Origin: Clostridium sp. D53t1_180928_C8
Lineage (GTDB): Bacteria > Bacillota > Clostridia > Clostridiales > Clostridiaceae
DNA: 64,000 nt
Direction of reading: 5' to 3'
NCBI RefSeq assembly: GCF_015667795.1
Contig: NZ_JADPEL010000016.1
Span: forward strand, 1-64,000
In this document: positions 7,388 to 15,571 of the stretch, piece by piece
How the letters are laid out: each line of letters opens with the position of its first letter
How positions within the stretch are numbered: the first letter of the stretch is position 1
The notes under the pieces: generated by a model
What the model was told of the DNA's origin: nothing
The model's database searches: none
What the model saw: the letters and a program-made list of their open reading frames with translations, nothing else
Made by a program: the position numbers and the translations under genes

Positions 7388-8845
7388 TTATCCTCTAAAT
7401 TCCTTTATCATATTATTTTTTAGTTTCCATAACTTTTCTGATAAATCTACATAATACCCTTGCGGATTCGTAAACCTTTTTACCTCATCCCATAATGAAT
7501 CCACTTGCTCTAAAGAATATTTACGAATGTCCTCAAGATTAGGTGATTTATAAACACATTCCCCTTTAATAAAAATTGGAACCTGTATCTTTCTAGCATA
7601 ATAATTTGTTAAAAGTTTTCGCTTCCATGTATATACAGGATCAAATATTTCATATTCCTTTGAATCATCTATTATTTCATCTCCTACTGTTAATACATCG
7701 GCTATAGCTTTATTACTTTCTTTATCAAATAGCCTCCAAACCGTTTTATATCCTGGATTAGTTACCTTTTCTATGTTTTCTGATAATTTAATCCTTGGGA
7801 ATATTTTTCCTTTCTCTTCAACTGCGACTAATTTATATACTCCCCCGAATACCGGTTCTGACTTTGCAGTTATTAATCTTTCTCCAACACCAAAAACATC
7901 AATACAAGCCCCTTGTGTCATAAGGTCTGATATTATATATTCATCCAAACTATTTGAGGCTATTATTTTACATTTTTCTAATCCATTTATATTTAATATT
8001 TTTCTTACCTCTTTAGATAGATATGCTAAATCACCACTATCTAATCTAATTCCCTTTAGCTCTTTTCCCTGGGGCTCTAATATATCTTTAGATACTTTAA
8101 TCGCATTAATTATTCCTGACTTTAAAACATTATATGTATCTATCAATAAAATACAATTATCTGGATAAGTTTTAGCATACGTTGCAAAAGCCTTATACTC
8201 ATCTCCAAATAATTGAATCCATGAATGAGCCATAGTTCCAACAGCCTTTATCCCAAATATTTCATCAGCAATGGTATTTGCAGTTCCATCTATTCCTCCT
8301 ATATATGCAGCTCTAGCTCCGTATATGGCCGCATCATACCCTTGACTTCTCCTTGCACCTAATTCTAATACTTCTTTTCCTTCTGCTGCCCTTTTTATTC
8401 TATTAGCTTTTGTAGCAATCAAACTTTGATGATTAATTGTTAAAAGTAACATTGTTTCTATTAACTGTGCCTCTATTACTTTTGCCCTAATAGTTAGTAA
8501 TGGTTCATTTGGAAATACAGGCGTTCCTTCTTGTATAGCGTAAATATCACCTGTAAATTTAAAATTTAATAAGTAATCTAAAAATTCTTCATTAAAAAGT
8601 TTTCTACTTCTCAAATATTCAATATCTCTTTCATTAAAGCTTAATCCTTTTATATACTCTATTACTTGCTCTAGCCCTGCAGTAATTGCAAATCCTGCAT
8701 TATCAGGATTTTTTCTAAAAAATATATCAAAATAAACTATTTTATCTTTTAAATCATTTTCAAAATATCCATTTGACATAGTGAATTCATAAAAGTCTAC
8801 TAACATACTTAAATTTCTATCATCTTCTAAGTTTATTTTAGTCAT
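7388..8845 (-). CDS. pncB: nicotinate phosphoribosyltransferase
   Basis: 485 residues from the chosen start. It converts nicotinate and PRPP to nicotinate mononucleotide, the entry step of NAD salvage. Recognisable blocks are DFYEFTMSNGYF near the N-terminus, the ELGARRSQGYDAAIYGARAA loop, the conserved His region GTMAHSWIQLFGDE, and the phosphate-binding region IRLDSGDL. The length matches the clostridial/bacillar long form. The start is ATG at 8843-8845 with AAAGGAG nine bases upstream; a longer frame to 8872 exists but has no ribosome binding site. Single gene with its own terminator. Confidence 0.93.
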   Translation of the reverse strand: MTKINLEDDRNLSMLVDFYEFTMSNGYFENDLKDKIVYFDIFFRKNPDNAGFAITAGLEQVIEYIKGLSFNERDIEYLRSRKLFNEEFLDYLLNFKFTGDIYAIQEGTPVFPNEPLLTIRAKVIEAQLIETMLLLTINHQSLIATKANRIKRAAEGKEVLELGARRSQGYDAAIYGARAAYIGGIDGTANTIADEIFGIKAVGTMAHSWIQLFGDEYKAFATYAKTYPDNCILLIDTYNVLKSGIINAIKVSKDILEPQGKELKGIRLDSGDLAYLSKEVRKILNINGLEKCKIIASNSLDEYIISDLMTQGACIDVFGVGERLITAKSEPVFGGVYKLVAVEEKGKIFPRIKLSENIEKVTNPGYKTVWRLFDKESNKAIADVLTVGDEIIDDSKEYEIFDPVYTWKRKLLTNYYARKIQVPIFIKGECVYKSPNLEDIRKYSLEQVDSLWDEVKRFTNPQGYYVDLSEKLWKLKNNMIKEFRG

Positions 8846-8969
8846 CTTTAATGCTCCTTTTAATTTAAACACATTAATTAAAATTTATTTTTATAGTTAT
8901 ATTTATATTATTTTTTACTATATTATAATCTTTTACTCATATATAAATATAAACTATAAGTTTTATATA

Positions 8970-9015
8970 AAAAGACTACAGTAACATTGCTTATACAACA
9001 TTACTGTAGCCTTTT
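8970..9015 (-). terminator. intrinsic terminator of the GNAT gene at 9040
   Basis: Arms CTACAGTAA and TTACTGTAG extended by A- and T-rich ends. On the minus strand it ends in a T-run downstream of the 9040-9597 stop codon. Confidence 0.8.
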
Positions 9016-9039
9016 AGTAAAATCTATATAGTATTTACT

Positions 9040-9597
9040 TTAAATTCTTTTTGCAAAAATATATCTTCTTACTCCACCATACTTTAATTTGTCGCCTTTA
9101 ACTTCATATCCTAAATTTATAAATGTATTAACACTAAACTCATTATATGGTGATGCTGTTGCACATAGTATTTTAGTGTTGTTTTTAACAGCAATTTTTT
9201 CTAACTCATTACAAATTATCTTTTGAAGCTTATTTCCTCTATATTCATCTTTAACTACTGTAGATTCTATTTGACCTGTCTTTAATACTTCTTCATCATC
9301 TAAGCCAATATCATACCCATAGTTTGATTTATCACAACCCTTTTTAGCATACACTCCCATTGCAATAAGCTCATCCTTTTCTGTAACATATCCTATTATT
9401 TTCCCATTTTCTTTTATGTACTCTTCAAATTCTTCTCTTTCTGTGTCAGCATATAACTCCTTATTTTCAAGTCCATCTATTATTATTTTTTGTAAATCCA
9501 TAATCTTATCTAAATAAGATAAATCTAACTCTTTTAACCTAACTTCAACCTCTACTCCATCTTTTCTTATTATTTTTAATATATTATTCAAATTCAT
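9040..9597 (-). CDS. GNAT-family N-acetyltransferase
   Basis: 185 residues with a single GNAT domain. The acetyl-CoA-binding segment is about residues 110-135 (STVVKDEYRGNKLQKIICNE), with RGNKLQ at the pyrophosphate loop. The C-terminal part, INLGYEVKGDKLKYGGVRRYI, is typical of enzymes that act on small molecules. Acetyl-CoA is the donor; the acceptor is unknown. A GGAGG ribosome binding site lies just upstream of the ATG at 9595-9597. Its own terminator follows at 8970-9015. Confidence 0.85.
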   Translation of the reverse strand: MNLNNILKIIRKDGVEVEVRLKELDLSYLDKIMDLQKIIIDGLENKELYADTEREEFEEYIKENGKIIGYVTEKDELIAMGVYAKKGCDKSNYGYDIGLDDEEVLKTGQIESTVVKDEYRGNKLQKIICNELEKIAVKNNTKILCATASPYNEFSVNTFINLGYEVKGDKLKYGGVRRYIFAKRI

Positions 9598-9660
9598 ATA
9601 CCTCCAGCTAAAATTCTATACAATCAAAATTTTACTTTATTATATTATGAATTTACAATA

Positions 9661-10185
9661 TTATTTTCTTATAAATTGTAATATTCCTTTAATTATTAAT
9701 GAACCCCCTAAAAAAATCGCTCCGAATATTAATATTGCGTTTATAAGTGAAATTGGTAACAAGCTCATTCTCAAAGAAAAAAATATGGAAATTACTATAC
9801 TTACTATCCCTAGAGCTACACATATAATCCCTAAAATAGCCCGCTTACGTAAAGCTAACATTACTATACCGATAAATAATATTATGGAACTAGTTTTAAA
9901 ACTTACTCCTCCAGTTGTTGAATACATACCCCTAAATGGAGAATAAACAATTGTATTTTTAAATATACTTATAATACCTATACACATTATAAATAATCCT
10001 AACAATAAACAAACTCTGCTATTACTTGTTTTATGTTTTCTATAAGCCTTATGCTTTTCTAAATTTCCATAATCAAGTATTTTTCCTCTTATCATATAAT
10101 TTTTTAATCCTGCAATATATTTAGCTTGTCTTTTTTTCAACTTAAAAATACCACCATTAGAATTAATTATATTTAATATATGCAT
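9661..10185 (-). CDS. hypothetical membrane protein
   Basis: Up to 174 residues. The N-terminal 60 residues are basic (KLKKRQAKYIAGLKNYMIRG and HKAYRKHKTSNSR). Four hydrophobic segments follow: CLLLGLFIMCIGIISIF, FKTSSIILFIGIVML, LGIICVALGIVSIVISIFF and LINAILIFGAIFLGGSLII. I do not recognise the family. It begins 36 bases after the TIM-barrel gene and is probably in the same transcript. The start is uncertain: the ATG at 10183-10185 has a poor ribosome binding site, while a TTG at residue 17 is preceded by GGTGG. Confidence 0.65.
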   Translation of the reverse strand: MHILNIINSNGGIFKLKKRQAKYIAGLKNYMIRGKILDYGNLEKHKAYRKHKTSNSRVCLLLGLFIMCIGIISIFKNTIVYSPFRGMYSTTGGVSFKTSSIILFIGIVMLALRKRAILGIICVALGIVSIVISIFFSLRMSLLPISLINAILIFGAIFLGGSLIIKGILQFIRK

Positions 10186-10221
10186 TAGCTTTTAATTTGT
10201 AACTAGCTTATAAATAATTTA

Positions 10222-11166
10222 CTATCTTATAATTGATTGAGCCATTCTTCTATAAGTATGTCTTATTCCTCTTACCGTTACTGATAACTTCATTATATTT
10301 TCAGGTAATGCCATTCCAAAGGTTCCACAATCACCAATGTGTTGAATATCAGCCCCTGCCATTTTAGACATTAAAGCTATTTTTTCAATTACACTTTCAG
10401 AAGATCCCTCTTGTGAAGTTCCTATAGTTGTCATTGCAACACCACCTTCTTCATGAATTGAGTCTATCATTTTTTTAGCAATCCCTTCTGTAATACCTGG
10501 AACAGTTCCTGGTGCAGGTATTAAAACAACATCAGCTCCACACTTAACAAATCTTCTAGTTACTTTTTCATCATATATGTTTCCACTACCTGCTCCGTGC
10601 ATTTTTCCTGCAATTATTAATGTACTATCACCTAAAATATCTTTTGCAAGCTTTATTCCTTCACAAATAGTTTCTTCAGTAACTCCTGTACTTGGATTAC
10701 CTGTTATTACTATATAATTAAATCCATATTCCTTTACTTTTTCTAGGTTTTCTTTATTTAATCTATATCCCTTTTCATAAGTACTTCCTTCTGGAACTGG
10801 CTCTAAATTTACTCCTATTAATCTTCCAACTAACCTTCTTATATTTCTTATATAATTTTTATCTTTAATATTATTTTTTATTTCTTCACCTACAATTCTA
10901 AAAGTATCCTCTAACCCCTTTGAAAGATTAGCTTCACCAAATCCAAAAATATAAGGTTTTTCAAAATTAAAAGTATTTAAAGTTATCATATCAGCTCCAA
11001 AGCTTGCAGCTAATTCTAAGTTAGATACTTCTTTTACATAAGGTGTATAACTTATTATAGTTTCTGCCATAACAGTTCTGCCCTCTGAATTTTTTATTAT
11101 ATCTTTTAATTCATTTTTACTTAACCTTTCTATATCTCCAGTTGTTAACTCAAATATTCTCTTCAT
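10222..11166 (-). CDS. TIM-barrel protein of the DUF7916 / 'PEP phosphonomutase-like' type
   Basis: 314 residues with no signal peptide. The pattern of short beta-strands ending in acidic or Gly motifs suggests an eight-stranded barrel: DMITLNTFNF, LIGVNLEPVPEGS, YIVITGNPSTGV, LIIAGKMHGAGSG, GADVVLIPAPGTVPG and GGVAMTTIGTSQEG. Proteins like this are annotated variously as haloacid dehalogenase-like, phosphonomutase-like or DUF7916; I know of no established reaction. The Gly-rich phosphate-binding-like loops suggest a phosphorylated substrate, but this is inference. A GAGGTATG ribosome binding site precedes the ATG. It is probably cotranscribed with the membrane protein at 9661. Confidence 0.75.
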   Translation of the reverse strand: MKRIFELTTGDIERLSKNELKDIIKNSEGRTVMAETIISYTPYVKEVSNLELAASFGADMITLNTFNFEKPYIFGFGEANLSKGLEDTFRIVGEEIKNNIKDKNYIRNIRRLVGRLIGVNLEPVPEGSTYEKGYRLNKENLEKVKEYGFNYIVITGNPSTGVTEETICEGIKLAKDILGDSTLIIAGKMHGAGSGNIYDEKVTRRFVKCGADVVLIPAPGTVPGITEGIAKKMIDSIHEEGGVAMTTIGTSQEGSSESVIEKIALMSKMAGADIQHIGDCGTFGMALPENIMKLSVTVRGIRHTYRRMAQSIIR

Positions 11167-11272
11167 ATTACATACCTCTACTCTTCTGTTTTTTATTTAT
11201 ATTAATCTAATTATATAACATTATACAACCTTATGTAATTCTTTTCATTAATATTTAATAAAAAAAATAAAC

Positions 11273-11301
11273 AGATAATAATTAAATTTTAACTATTATC
11301 T
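11273..11301 (-). terminator. intrinsic terminator of mntP
   Basis: Arms AGATAATA and TATTATCT with a 13-base loop, followed on the minus strand by a long T-run, 18 bases past the mntP stop. Confidence 0.75.
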
Positions 11302-11318
11302 ATCTATTTTCTAATCTT

Positions 11319-11966
11319 TTATTTAAATATGCTATGCATTAAATTCATTATAAATCCTGTATGTTCATTAAAAATATTTATTCCTATAATAATAAGAATA
11401 ATTCCACCTACAAGTTCAGCATAATCTTTAAATATTCCACCAATCTTCTTTCCTGCAATAACACCAATAAAACAGACTACAAATGTTATTATTCCAATAA
11501 TTAATGCTGAAGATACTATATTGACATTTAAAAATGCAAAGCTTACTCCAATAGCTAAAGCATCTATACTTGTAGCTATAGCAAGAGTAGTTAACTCTTT
11601 ATTAGATAATTCACCTTTATTATTTTCTCCATCATCTAAAGTAGTACTTATCTCACTTGTTACTTCATTACTTTCATTAGCAGACTCTTTACGATTTTCA
11701 TAAAACTCATAAATCATTTTTCCACCTAAAATAGTTAATAATACTAAAGCAATCCAATGGTCTATAGCTTTTATATAGCCTTGAAAGCTTATACCTAAAA
11801 TCCAACCAATTAATGGCATAGCAGCTTGAAAGCCTCCAAAAAACAAAGCTATTTTTATAGCGGTTCCCTTAGTTAAACTCTTTAAAGCCATTCCTTTGCT
11901 AACTGACACAGCAAATGCATCCATGGCTAAAGCAAATGCTGTAAGTATAATTGTAATAATATTCAT
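11319..11966 (-). CDS. mntP: manganese efflux pump MntP
   Basis: 215 residues with six predicted helices. It has the family's two DxxA-type motifs in repeated halves: ALAMDAFAVSVSKGMALKS near the N-terminus and AIATSIDALAIGVSFAFL near residue 135, whose Asp residues line the Mn pathway in MntP. An acidic, variable cytoplasmic loop (ESANESNEVTSEISTTLDDG) separates the halves. MntP exports Mn2+ to relieve toxicity. The ATG at 11964-11966 has a GGGGAG ribosome binding site; a GTG at 11981 overlaps that site and is rejected. The yybP-ykoY riboswitch directly upstream agrees strongly with the assignment and gives Mn-dependent expression. Confidence 0.96.
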   Translation of the reverse strand: MNIITIILTAFALAMDAFAVSVSKGMALKSLTKGTAIKIALFFGGFQAAMPLIGWILGISFQGYIKAIDHWIALVLLTILGGKMIYEFYENRKESANESNEVTSEISTTLDDGENNKGELSNKELTTLAIATSIDALAIGVSFAFLNVNIVSSALIIGIITFVVCFIGVIAGKKIGGIFKDYAELVGGIILIIIGINIFNEHTGFIMNLMHSIFK

Positions 11967-12020
11967 AGTAATTCTCCCCACATTTTATTTCTATCCTATT
12001 TGGAATTATAAACAAAAAAA

Positions 12021-12066
12021 TAACGAGATTCATGGATGCTCAAAAAAGCATCCATGAGTCTCGTTA
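12021..12066 (-). terminator. riboswitch-controlled terminator before mntP
   Basis: A very strong stem, arm TAACGAGA.TCATGGATGC, with an A/T loop, followed on the minus strand by a seven-T run. It sits between the Mn aptamer and mntP, the expected place for the expression platform. Mn binding is expected to disfavour this stem and allow read-through. Confidence 0.85.
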
Positions 12067-12074
12067 TTTAAGAT

Positions 12075-12146
12075 TAAGCCAGGTTTTATAAAACCATTAT
12101 GTTGACCTAACCACATTTACATGCTAACTACTCCCTCACAGGACCT
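12075..12146 (-). promoter_or_regulatory. yybP-ykoY manganese riboswitch aptamer
   Basis: The minus strand shows the conserved elements of this class in order: GAGGGAGTAG, then a variable stem, then GTCAACATAAT, then a short hairpin ending CCTGGC. Established knowledge: this RNA binds Mn2+ and switches on Mn exporters, including mntP. Here it sits upstream of mntP with a terminator between, so it is an ON switch by antitermination. Confidence 0.92.
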
Positions 12147-12150
12147 ATTT

Positions 12151-12179
12151 ATTATACTATCACCTTGTCCATATGTCAA
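12151..12179 (-). promoter_or_regulatory. consensus promoter of the mntP riboswitch transcript
   Basis: Exact TTGACA (complement at 12174-12179) and exact TATAAT (complement at 12151-12156) with a 17-base spacer. A fully consensus promoter fits a unit whose control is after initiation. The remainder up to 12296 holds no gene. Confidence 0.85.
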
Positions 12180-12296
12180 TTATTCGCTTACAACTTGAAC
12201 AGTTTGATTACTTCAGTTAGAACTCTAAATAAAGTATTACTATTCCCATAAGCAATGAATTTTCGCTTTTAATTTCTATAAATTATATTATTTTTC

Positions 12297-12548
12297 TTAT
12301 GAATCTATTTCTTCTTCATTTTTCTCTTTTCTTGCATTATTTATTGCTTCATTAACTTCATCTAAAACTTTATCTATTTCATCTATTTCATTTAATTCAT
12401 CATTTTCTTCTTCATCTTTATTCATATAATTATTTCCATTATTATTACCACAGTAAATTCCCTTCTTAATTGGTGCTATTAAAAAACCTGCTACTGCACC
12501 TGCAAAAAAGCATGCAGCTCCTAATAAAATTTTTTCATTCTTATCCAT
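12297..12548 (-). CDS. small acidic protein with one membrane helix (YtxH-like)
   Basis: 83 residues from the chosen start. N-terminal MDKNEKILLGAACFFAGAVA begins one membrane segment (about residues 8-26, ending FLIAPIKKG). After that come Gly/Asn-rich residues and a long acidic helix (NELNEIDEIDKVLDEVNEAI). The shape is that of YtxH-like stress proteins, but the similarity is general and function is unknown. The ATG at 12546-12548 follows GGAGG; the longer frame begins within that ribosome binding site. Confidence 0.65.
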   Translation of the reverse strand: MDKNEKILLGAACFFAGAVAGFLIAPIKKGIYCGNNNGNNYMNKDEEENDELNEIDEIDKVLDEVNEAINNARKEKNEEEIDS

Positions 12549-12660
12549 TAATTTTACCTCCAATATAATTATTTACTTAAAAACTATACATTACTTATAT
12601 GTTTAATAATTAAATTATATTATACACTTACAATTATTTAATAATATTTTAATATATTAT

Positions 12661-12699
12661 AACCCTACTAAATAAATAAATCTAATATTTAGTAGGGTT
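12661..12699 (-). terminator. intrinsic terminator of the debranching-enzyme gene
   Basis: Arms AACCCTACTAAATA and TATTTAGTAGGGTT with an 11-base loop, 13 bases past the stop at 12712 on the minus strand. Confidence 0.8.
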
Positions 12700-12711
12700 A
12701 ATATAATTTTA

Positions 12712-14721
12712 TTACTTATTTAAATATGGCATTACATCTTGTGTATAAGCTCTTAATACTTCTGCAACACTCCATGCTTGTGAATAACATCCTCTTCCTG
12801 TTGATGCAAAATCTCCATCAAAAATTTCCGCTATTCCATTAATACATCCATCTCTCATAGTGTCTTCAAAGACTTTACACATATGCTCTGCTTTCTTTAT
12901 GGCTTCATCAGAATAATTATTAACTTTACAATATGAAGTTATAAATCCACCTATTAAAAATCCCCATGTAGTTCCCATATGATAAGCACAATCTCTATCA
13001 AATAACTTTCCTATATATTTTCTTTTATAATCTTTATCCATAAATGAAAGAGAACGTAATCCATAAGTTGCATATAAGTGTTTATAAACAGTATTAACTA
13101 TCTTAATTTCCTTTTCTCTATCTAAAACTGCAAATGGTAATGATACTGCCCAAATTTGATTTGGTCTTATTTTATCATCATCTTCATCTACAACATCATA
13201 AAGACATTGTTTTTCCTCATTCCAAAATCTATTATTAAATGATTTCTTAACCCTTTCTGAAAGCTTTGAGTATTGGCTCTTATCATCTCCAAATTTTTCT
13301 GATAAGTCTTCCATTATTTTTAATGCATTATACCATAAAGCATTAATTTCTACCGGCTTACCATGTCTTGGTGTTACAACATAATCTCCAACTCTCACAT
13401 CCATCCAAGTAACTTGATCAAGACCACCTCCAGCATATATTAAGCCATCATTGTCCATACCAATAGAAAAATCTGTTTTAGTAGAGTAAGCCTTATATAT
13501 TTCCTTTAATTTTGGATATATTTTTTCTTCTATAAACTTATAATCATTTAACTCTCCAGTATATTTTAAATATTTATATACTGCTTGGAAGTACCATAAA
13601 GAAGCATCTACAGTATTATATCCAGGTTCTGTATTAGCATCTGGGAATACATTTGGAACTAATCCATTTTTTATATACTTAGCAAATGATTCTAATATTT
13701 CTCTAGCATCATTAAATCTTTTAGTTACTAAAGTAAGACCTTCAAACGCTATCATTGTATCTCTTCCCCAGTCTGTAAACCATGGTAGTCCTGCTAATAC
13801 TGTTTTTAATCCAGTACTTTCTCTATTTACAATAAAATGATCTCCAGCTTTAACTAAATTATTAGCAAATTCATCTCCTAATTCAGCATTTTTTACTAAC
13901 TCTTCAGCTCTTTCTTTATATTCTCTTGCAATATCAAAACCTGATTTTTCATTTAAACCTTCTATAGTGCATTTAACATATATCTTTTTCTTTTCAAAAG
14001 GCTTTAATTCAACTTGTACTTCATATGGAGTATAATGATTATCAACCCCTAAAAAACCTGTTCTATGGTCAATCATATAAAAGTGATTTTCCTCAATTAA
14101 ATAATTCGGAGTTGCCATACTTGTCGGAATTAATTTTCTATCATAAAAACTTCCTTCAGATATATAGAAATCTATTTTTATATCCTTATTTTTTTCTGGT
14201 ATTAAAGTTAAAATCTTTTCTGATACATTAATATCAAATTTTAAGTCTCCTCTTTCACTTGTTTCTCCAGCTTCTCTATAATTAAATAATGGAAGTATAT
14301 TTAACTTACTTTCTTCACTCCCATTTTCTATTTCATAACATACAGCAACTGTATTATGTCCATACTCAATTGCTATACTTTTCTTTACTGTAATATCTTC
14401 AACTCTATAATAATACTCTGGAATCGTATCCAAAATAAATTGCTCTAAATGTTCCTGTCCATTTTTTGAACTACCTATATATTGTTGAGATGTTAAATCA
14501 TATTCTCTACCTCCAACAATTACTTGCTCTTGAGTTCTAGTAAGTATCATCATTCTATTTACAGGAGCATTTAATGAAGCTATTAAATATCCATGAAAGG
14601 CCTGTGCCCCACCCCCTGCAACAGTATGATTAGCATATCCACCAATACCATTACCTATTACCCATGATAATTCATTACCATCTTCTATTGTTTTCCACAT
14701 TCCTCTTCCATACTTATACAT
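12712..14721 (-). CDS. glycogen debranching enzyme (amylo-alpha-1,6-glucosidase family)
   Basis: 669 residues. Residues about 1-250 form the beta-sandwich N-terminal domain (GGYANHTVAGGGAQAFHGYL). Residues about 290-660 are an (alpha/alpha)6 barrel with family motifs LPWFTDWGRDTMIAFEGLTL, NTVDASLWYFQAVYKY, DQVTWMDVRVGDYVVTPRHG, EINALWYNALKIM and STGRGCYSQAWSVAEVLRAY. The family hydrolyses alpha-1,6 branch points of glycogen or maltodextrins; acidic residues in the DWGRD and TWMDV segments are likely catalytic. No other glycogen genes are nearby, so this copy stands alone. A GAGGGGA ribosome binding site supports the ATG at 14719-14721. Confidence 0.9.
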   Translation of the reverse strand: MYKYGRGMWKTIEDGNELSWVIGNGIGGYANHTVAGGGAQAFHGYLIASLNAPVNRMMILTRTQEQVIVGGREYDLTSQQYIGSSKNGQEHLEQFILDTIPEYYYRVEDITVKKSIAIEYGHNTVAVCYEIENGSEESKLNILPLFNYREAGETSERGDLKFDINVSEKILTLIPEKNKDIKIDFYISEGSFYDRKLIPTSMATPNYLIEENHFYMIDHRTGFLGVDNHYTPYEVQVELKPFEKKKIYVKCTIEGLNEKSGFDIAREYKERAEELVKNAELGDEFANNLVKAGDHFIVNRESTGLKTVLAGLPWFTDWGRDTMIAFEGLTLVTKRFNDAREILESFAKYIKNGLVPNVFPDANTEPGYNTVDASLWYFQAVYKYLKYTGELNDYKFIEEKIYPKLKEIYKAYSTKTDFSIGMDNDGLIYAGGGLDQVTWMDVRVGDYVVTPRHGKPVEINALWYNALKIMEDLSEKFGDDKSQYSKLSERVKKSFNNRFWNEEKQCLYDVVDEDDDKIRPNQIWAVSLPFAVLDREKEIKIVNTVYKHLYATYGLRSLSFMDKDYKRKYIGKLFDRDCAYHMGTTWGFLIGGFITSYCKVNNYSDEAIKKAEHMCKVFEDTMRDGCINGIAEIFDGDFASTGRGCYSQAWSVAEVLRAYTQDVMPYLNK

Positions 14722-14850
14722 ATATAATTCCCCTCTTCTACTAAGTTGTATCTGATAATGAAATTATACCTAAGTTTTTTTTTATGAACAATAAAACATA
14801 TATGCTAATTTTATACTAAAACTGCTATTACCAAAAATTACATACTACAG

Positions 14851-14890
14851 TTAACGACTCCTACTACAAACTTATATGAGGAGTCGTTAA
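14851..14890. other. stem-loop between DUF3783 and debranching-enzyme genes
   Basis: Arms TTAACGACTCCT and AGGAGTCGTTAA with a 16-base loop, 50 bases beyond the DUF3783 stop codon. No T-run follows on either strand, so it may be an RNA 3' stabiliser or a weak terminator. Confidence 0.5.
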
Positions 14891-14942
14891 TTATAATAGT
14901 ATTTGGCTTTTAAATTATAACATTAAACTTTAAATTTCAGTT

Positions 14943-15371
14943 CTATTTATGATGTATATCGTTAAAGTTTCCCTTGCTCATTGAAGCGCGTTCTGCAGCT
15001 AAGTTAGAAATTACTTCATTTACACTCCAATTTATAGAAGTTTCTGTAACAACTGCTTTTAAAACATTGTTTACTTTTACTTTTTTAAGATTCTCAATAA
15101 AAATATTCATTTTTGCTGGCGCTATTGAATTAAAAATTATAGCTCTTTCTTTTCTACCATCTTCACATTCTGAATTTATATTATTTTCTAATAAATCACT
15201 AATTATAGTATTTCCATTTTTAGAGTTTATGAATATTTGATCTCTAATTCCTAAAATCATTGCACAGTTTTTAACCTTTTGCAAATCCTTTCCTACTATA
15301 TTAGAAACTATTATGCAAGCTCTTCCTTCTCTCGCTGAATTATCTTTTATATCTAATTTATCAAATGACAT
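14943..15371 (-). CDS. DUF3783 domain protein
   Basis: 142 residues with no signal or membrane segment. The C-terminal part, KAVVTETSINWSVNEVISNL, shows the T..N..W.....L pattern characteristic of DUF3783. The N-terminal part (RACIIVSNIVGKDLQKVKNC and RAIIFNSIAPAKMNIFIEN) looks like two alpha/beta half-domains. No biochemical role is established for the family. A TTGGAGGATT ribosome binding site precedes the ATG. It stands alone between a divergent radical SAM gene and the debranching enzyme. Confidence 0.75.
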   Translation of the reverse strand: MSFDKLDIKDNSAREGRACIIVSNIVGKDLQKVKNCAMILGIRDQIFINSKNGNTIISDLLENNINSECEDGRKERAIIFNSIAPAKMNIFIENLKKVKVNNVLKAVVTETSINWSVNEVISNLAAERASMSKGNFNDIHHK

Positions 15372-15571
15372 ATGTAATCCTCCAATTTAATATACTAACA
15401 TTTCTTAATTTAATTATATCATAAAATTCTTATAATTAATAATCATTATTATTTAATATAAAAACTTTCCATATATGAACACTTGTTCGCATAATATCTT
15501 TATTATATAATAATACTAATAATGAAAAAGTTAATCTTATTATTAATAAATATTAAAGTTGGTGAATTTAT

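Noticed and set aside
8846-8872. Longer N-terminus of pncB (nine extra residues)
   Set aside because: The AAAGGAG ribosome binding site lies inside this extension, nine bases before the internal ATG.
14025-14231. 68-codon plus frame in the debranching-enzyme gene
   Set aside because: Antisense to a conserved gene, no ribosome binding site.
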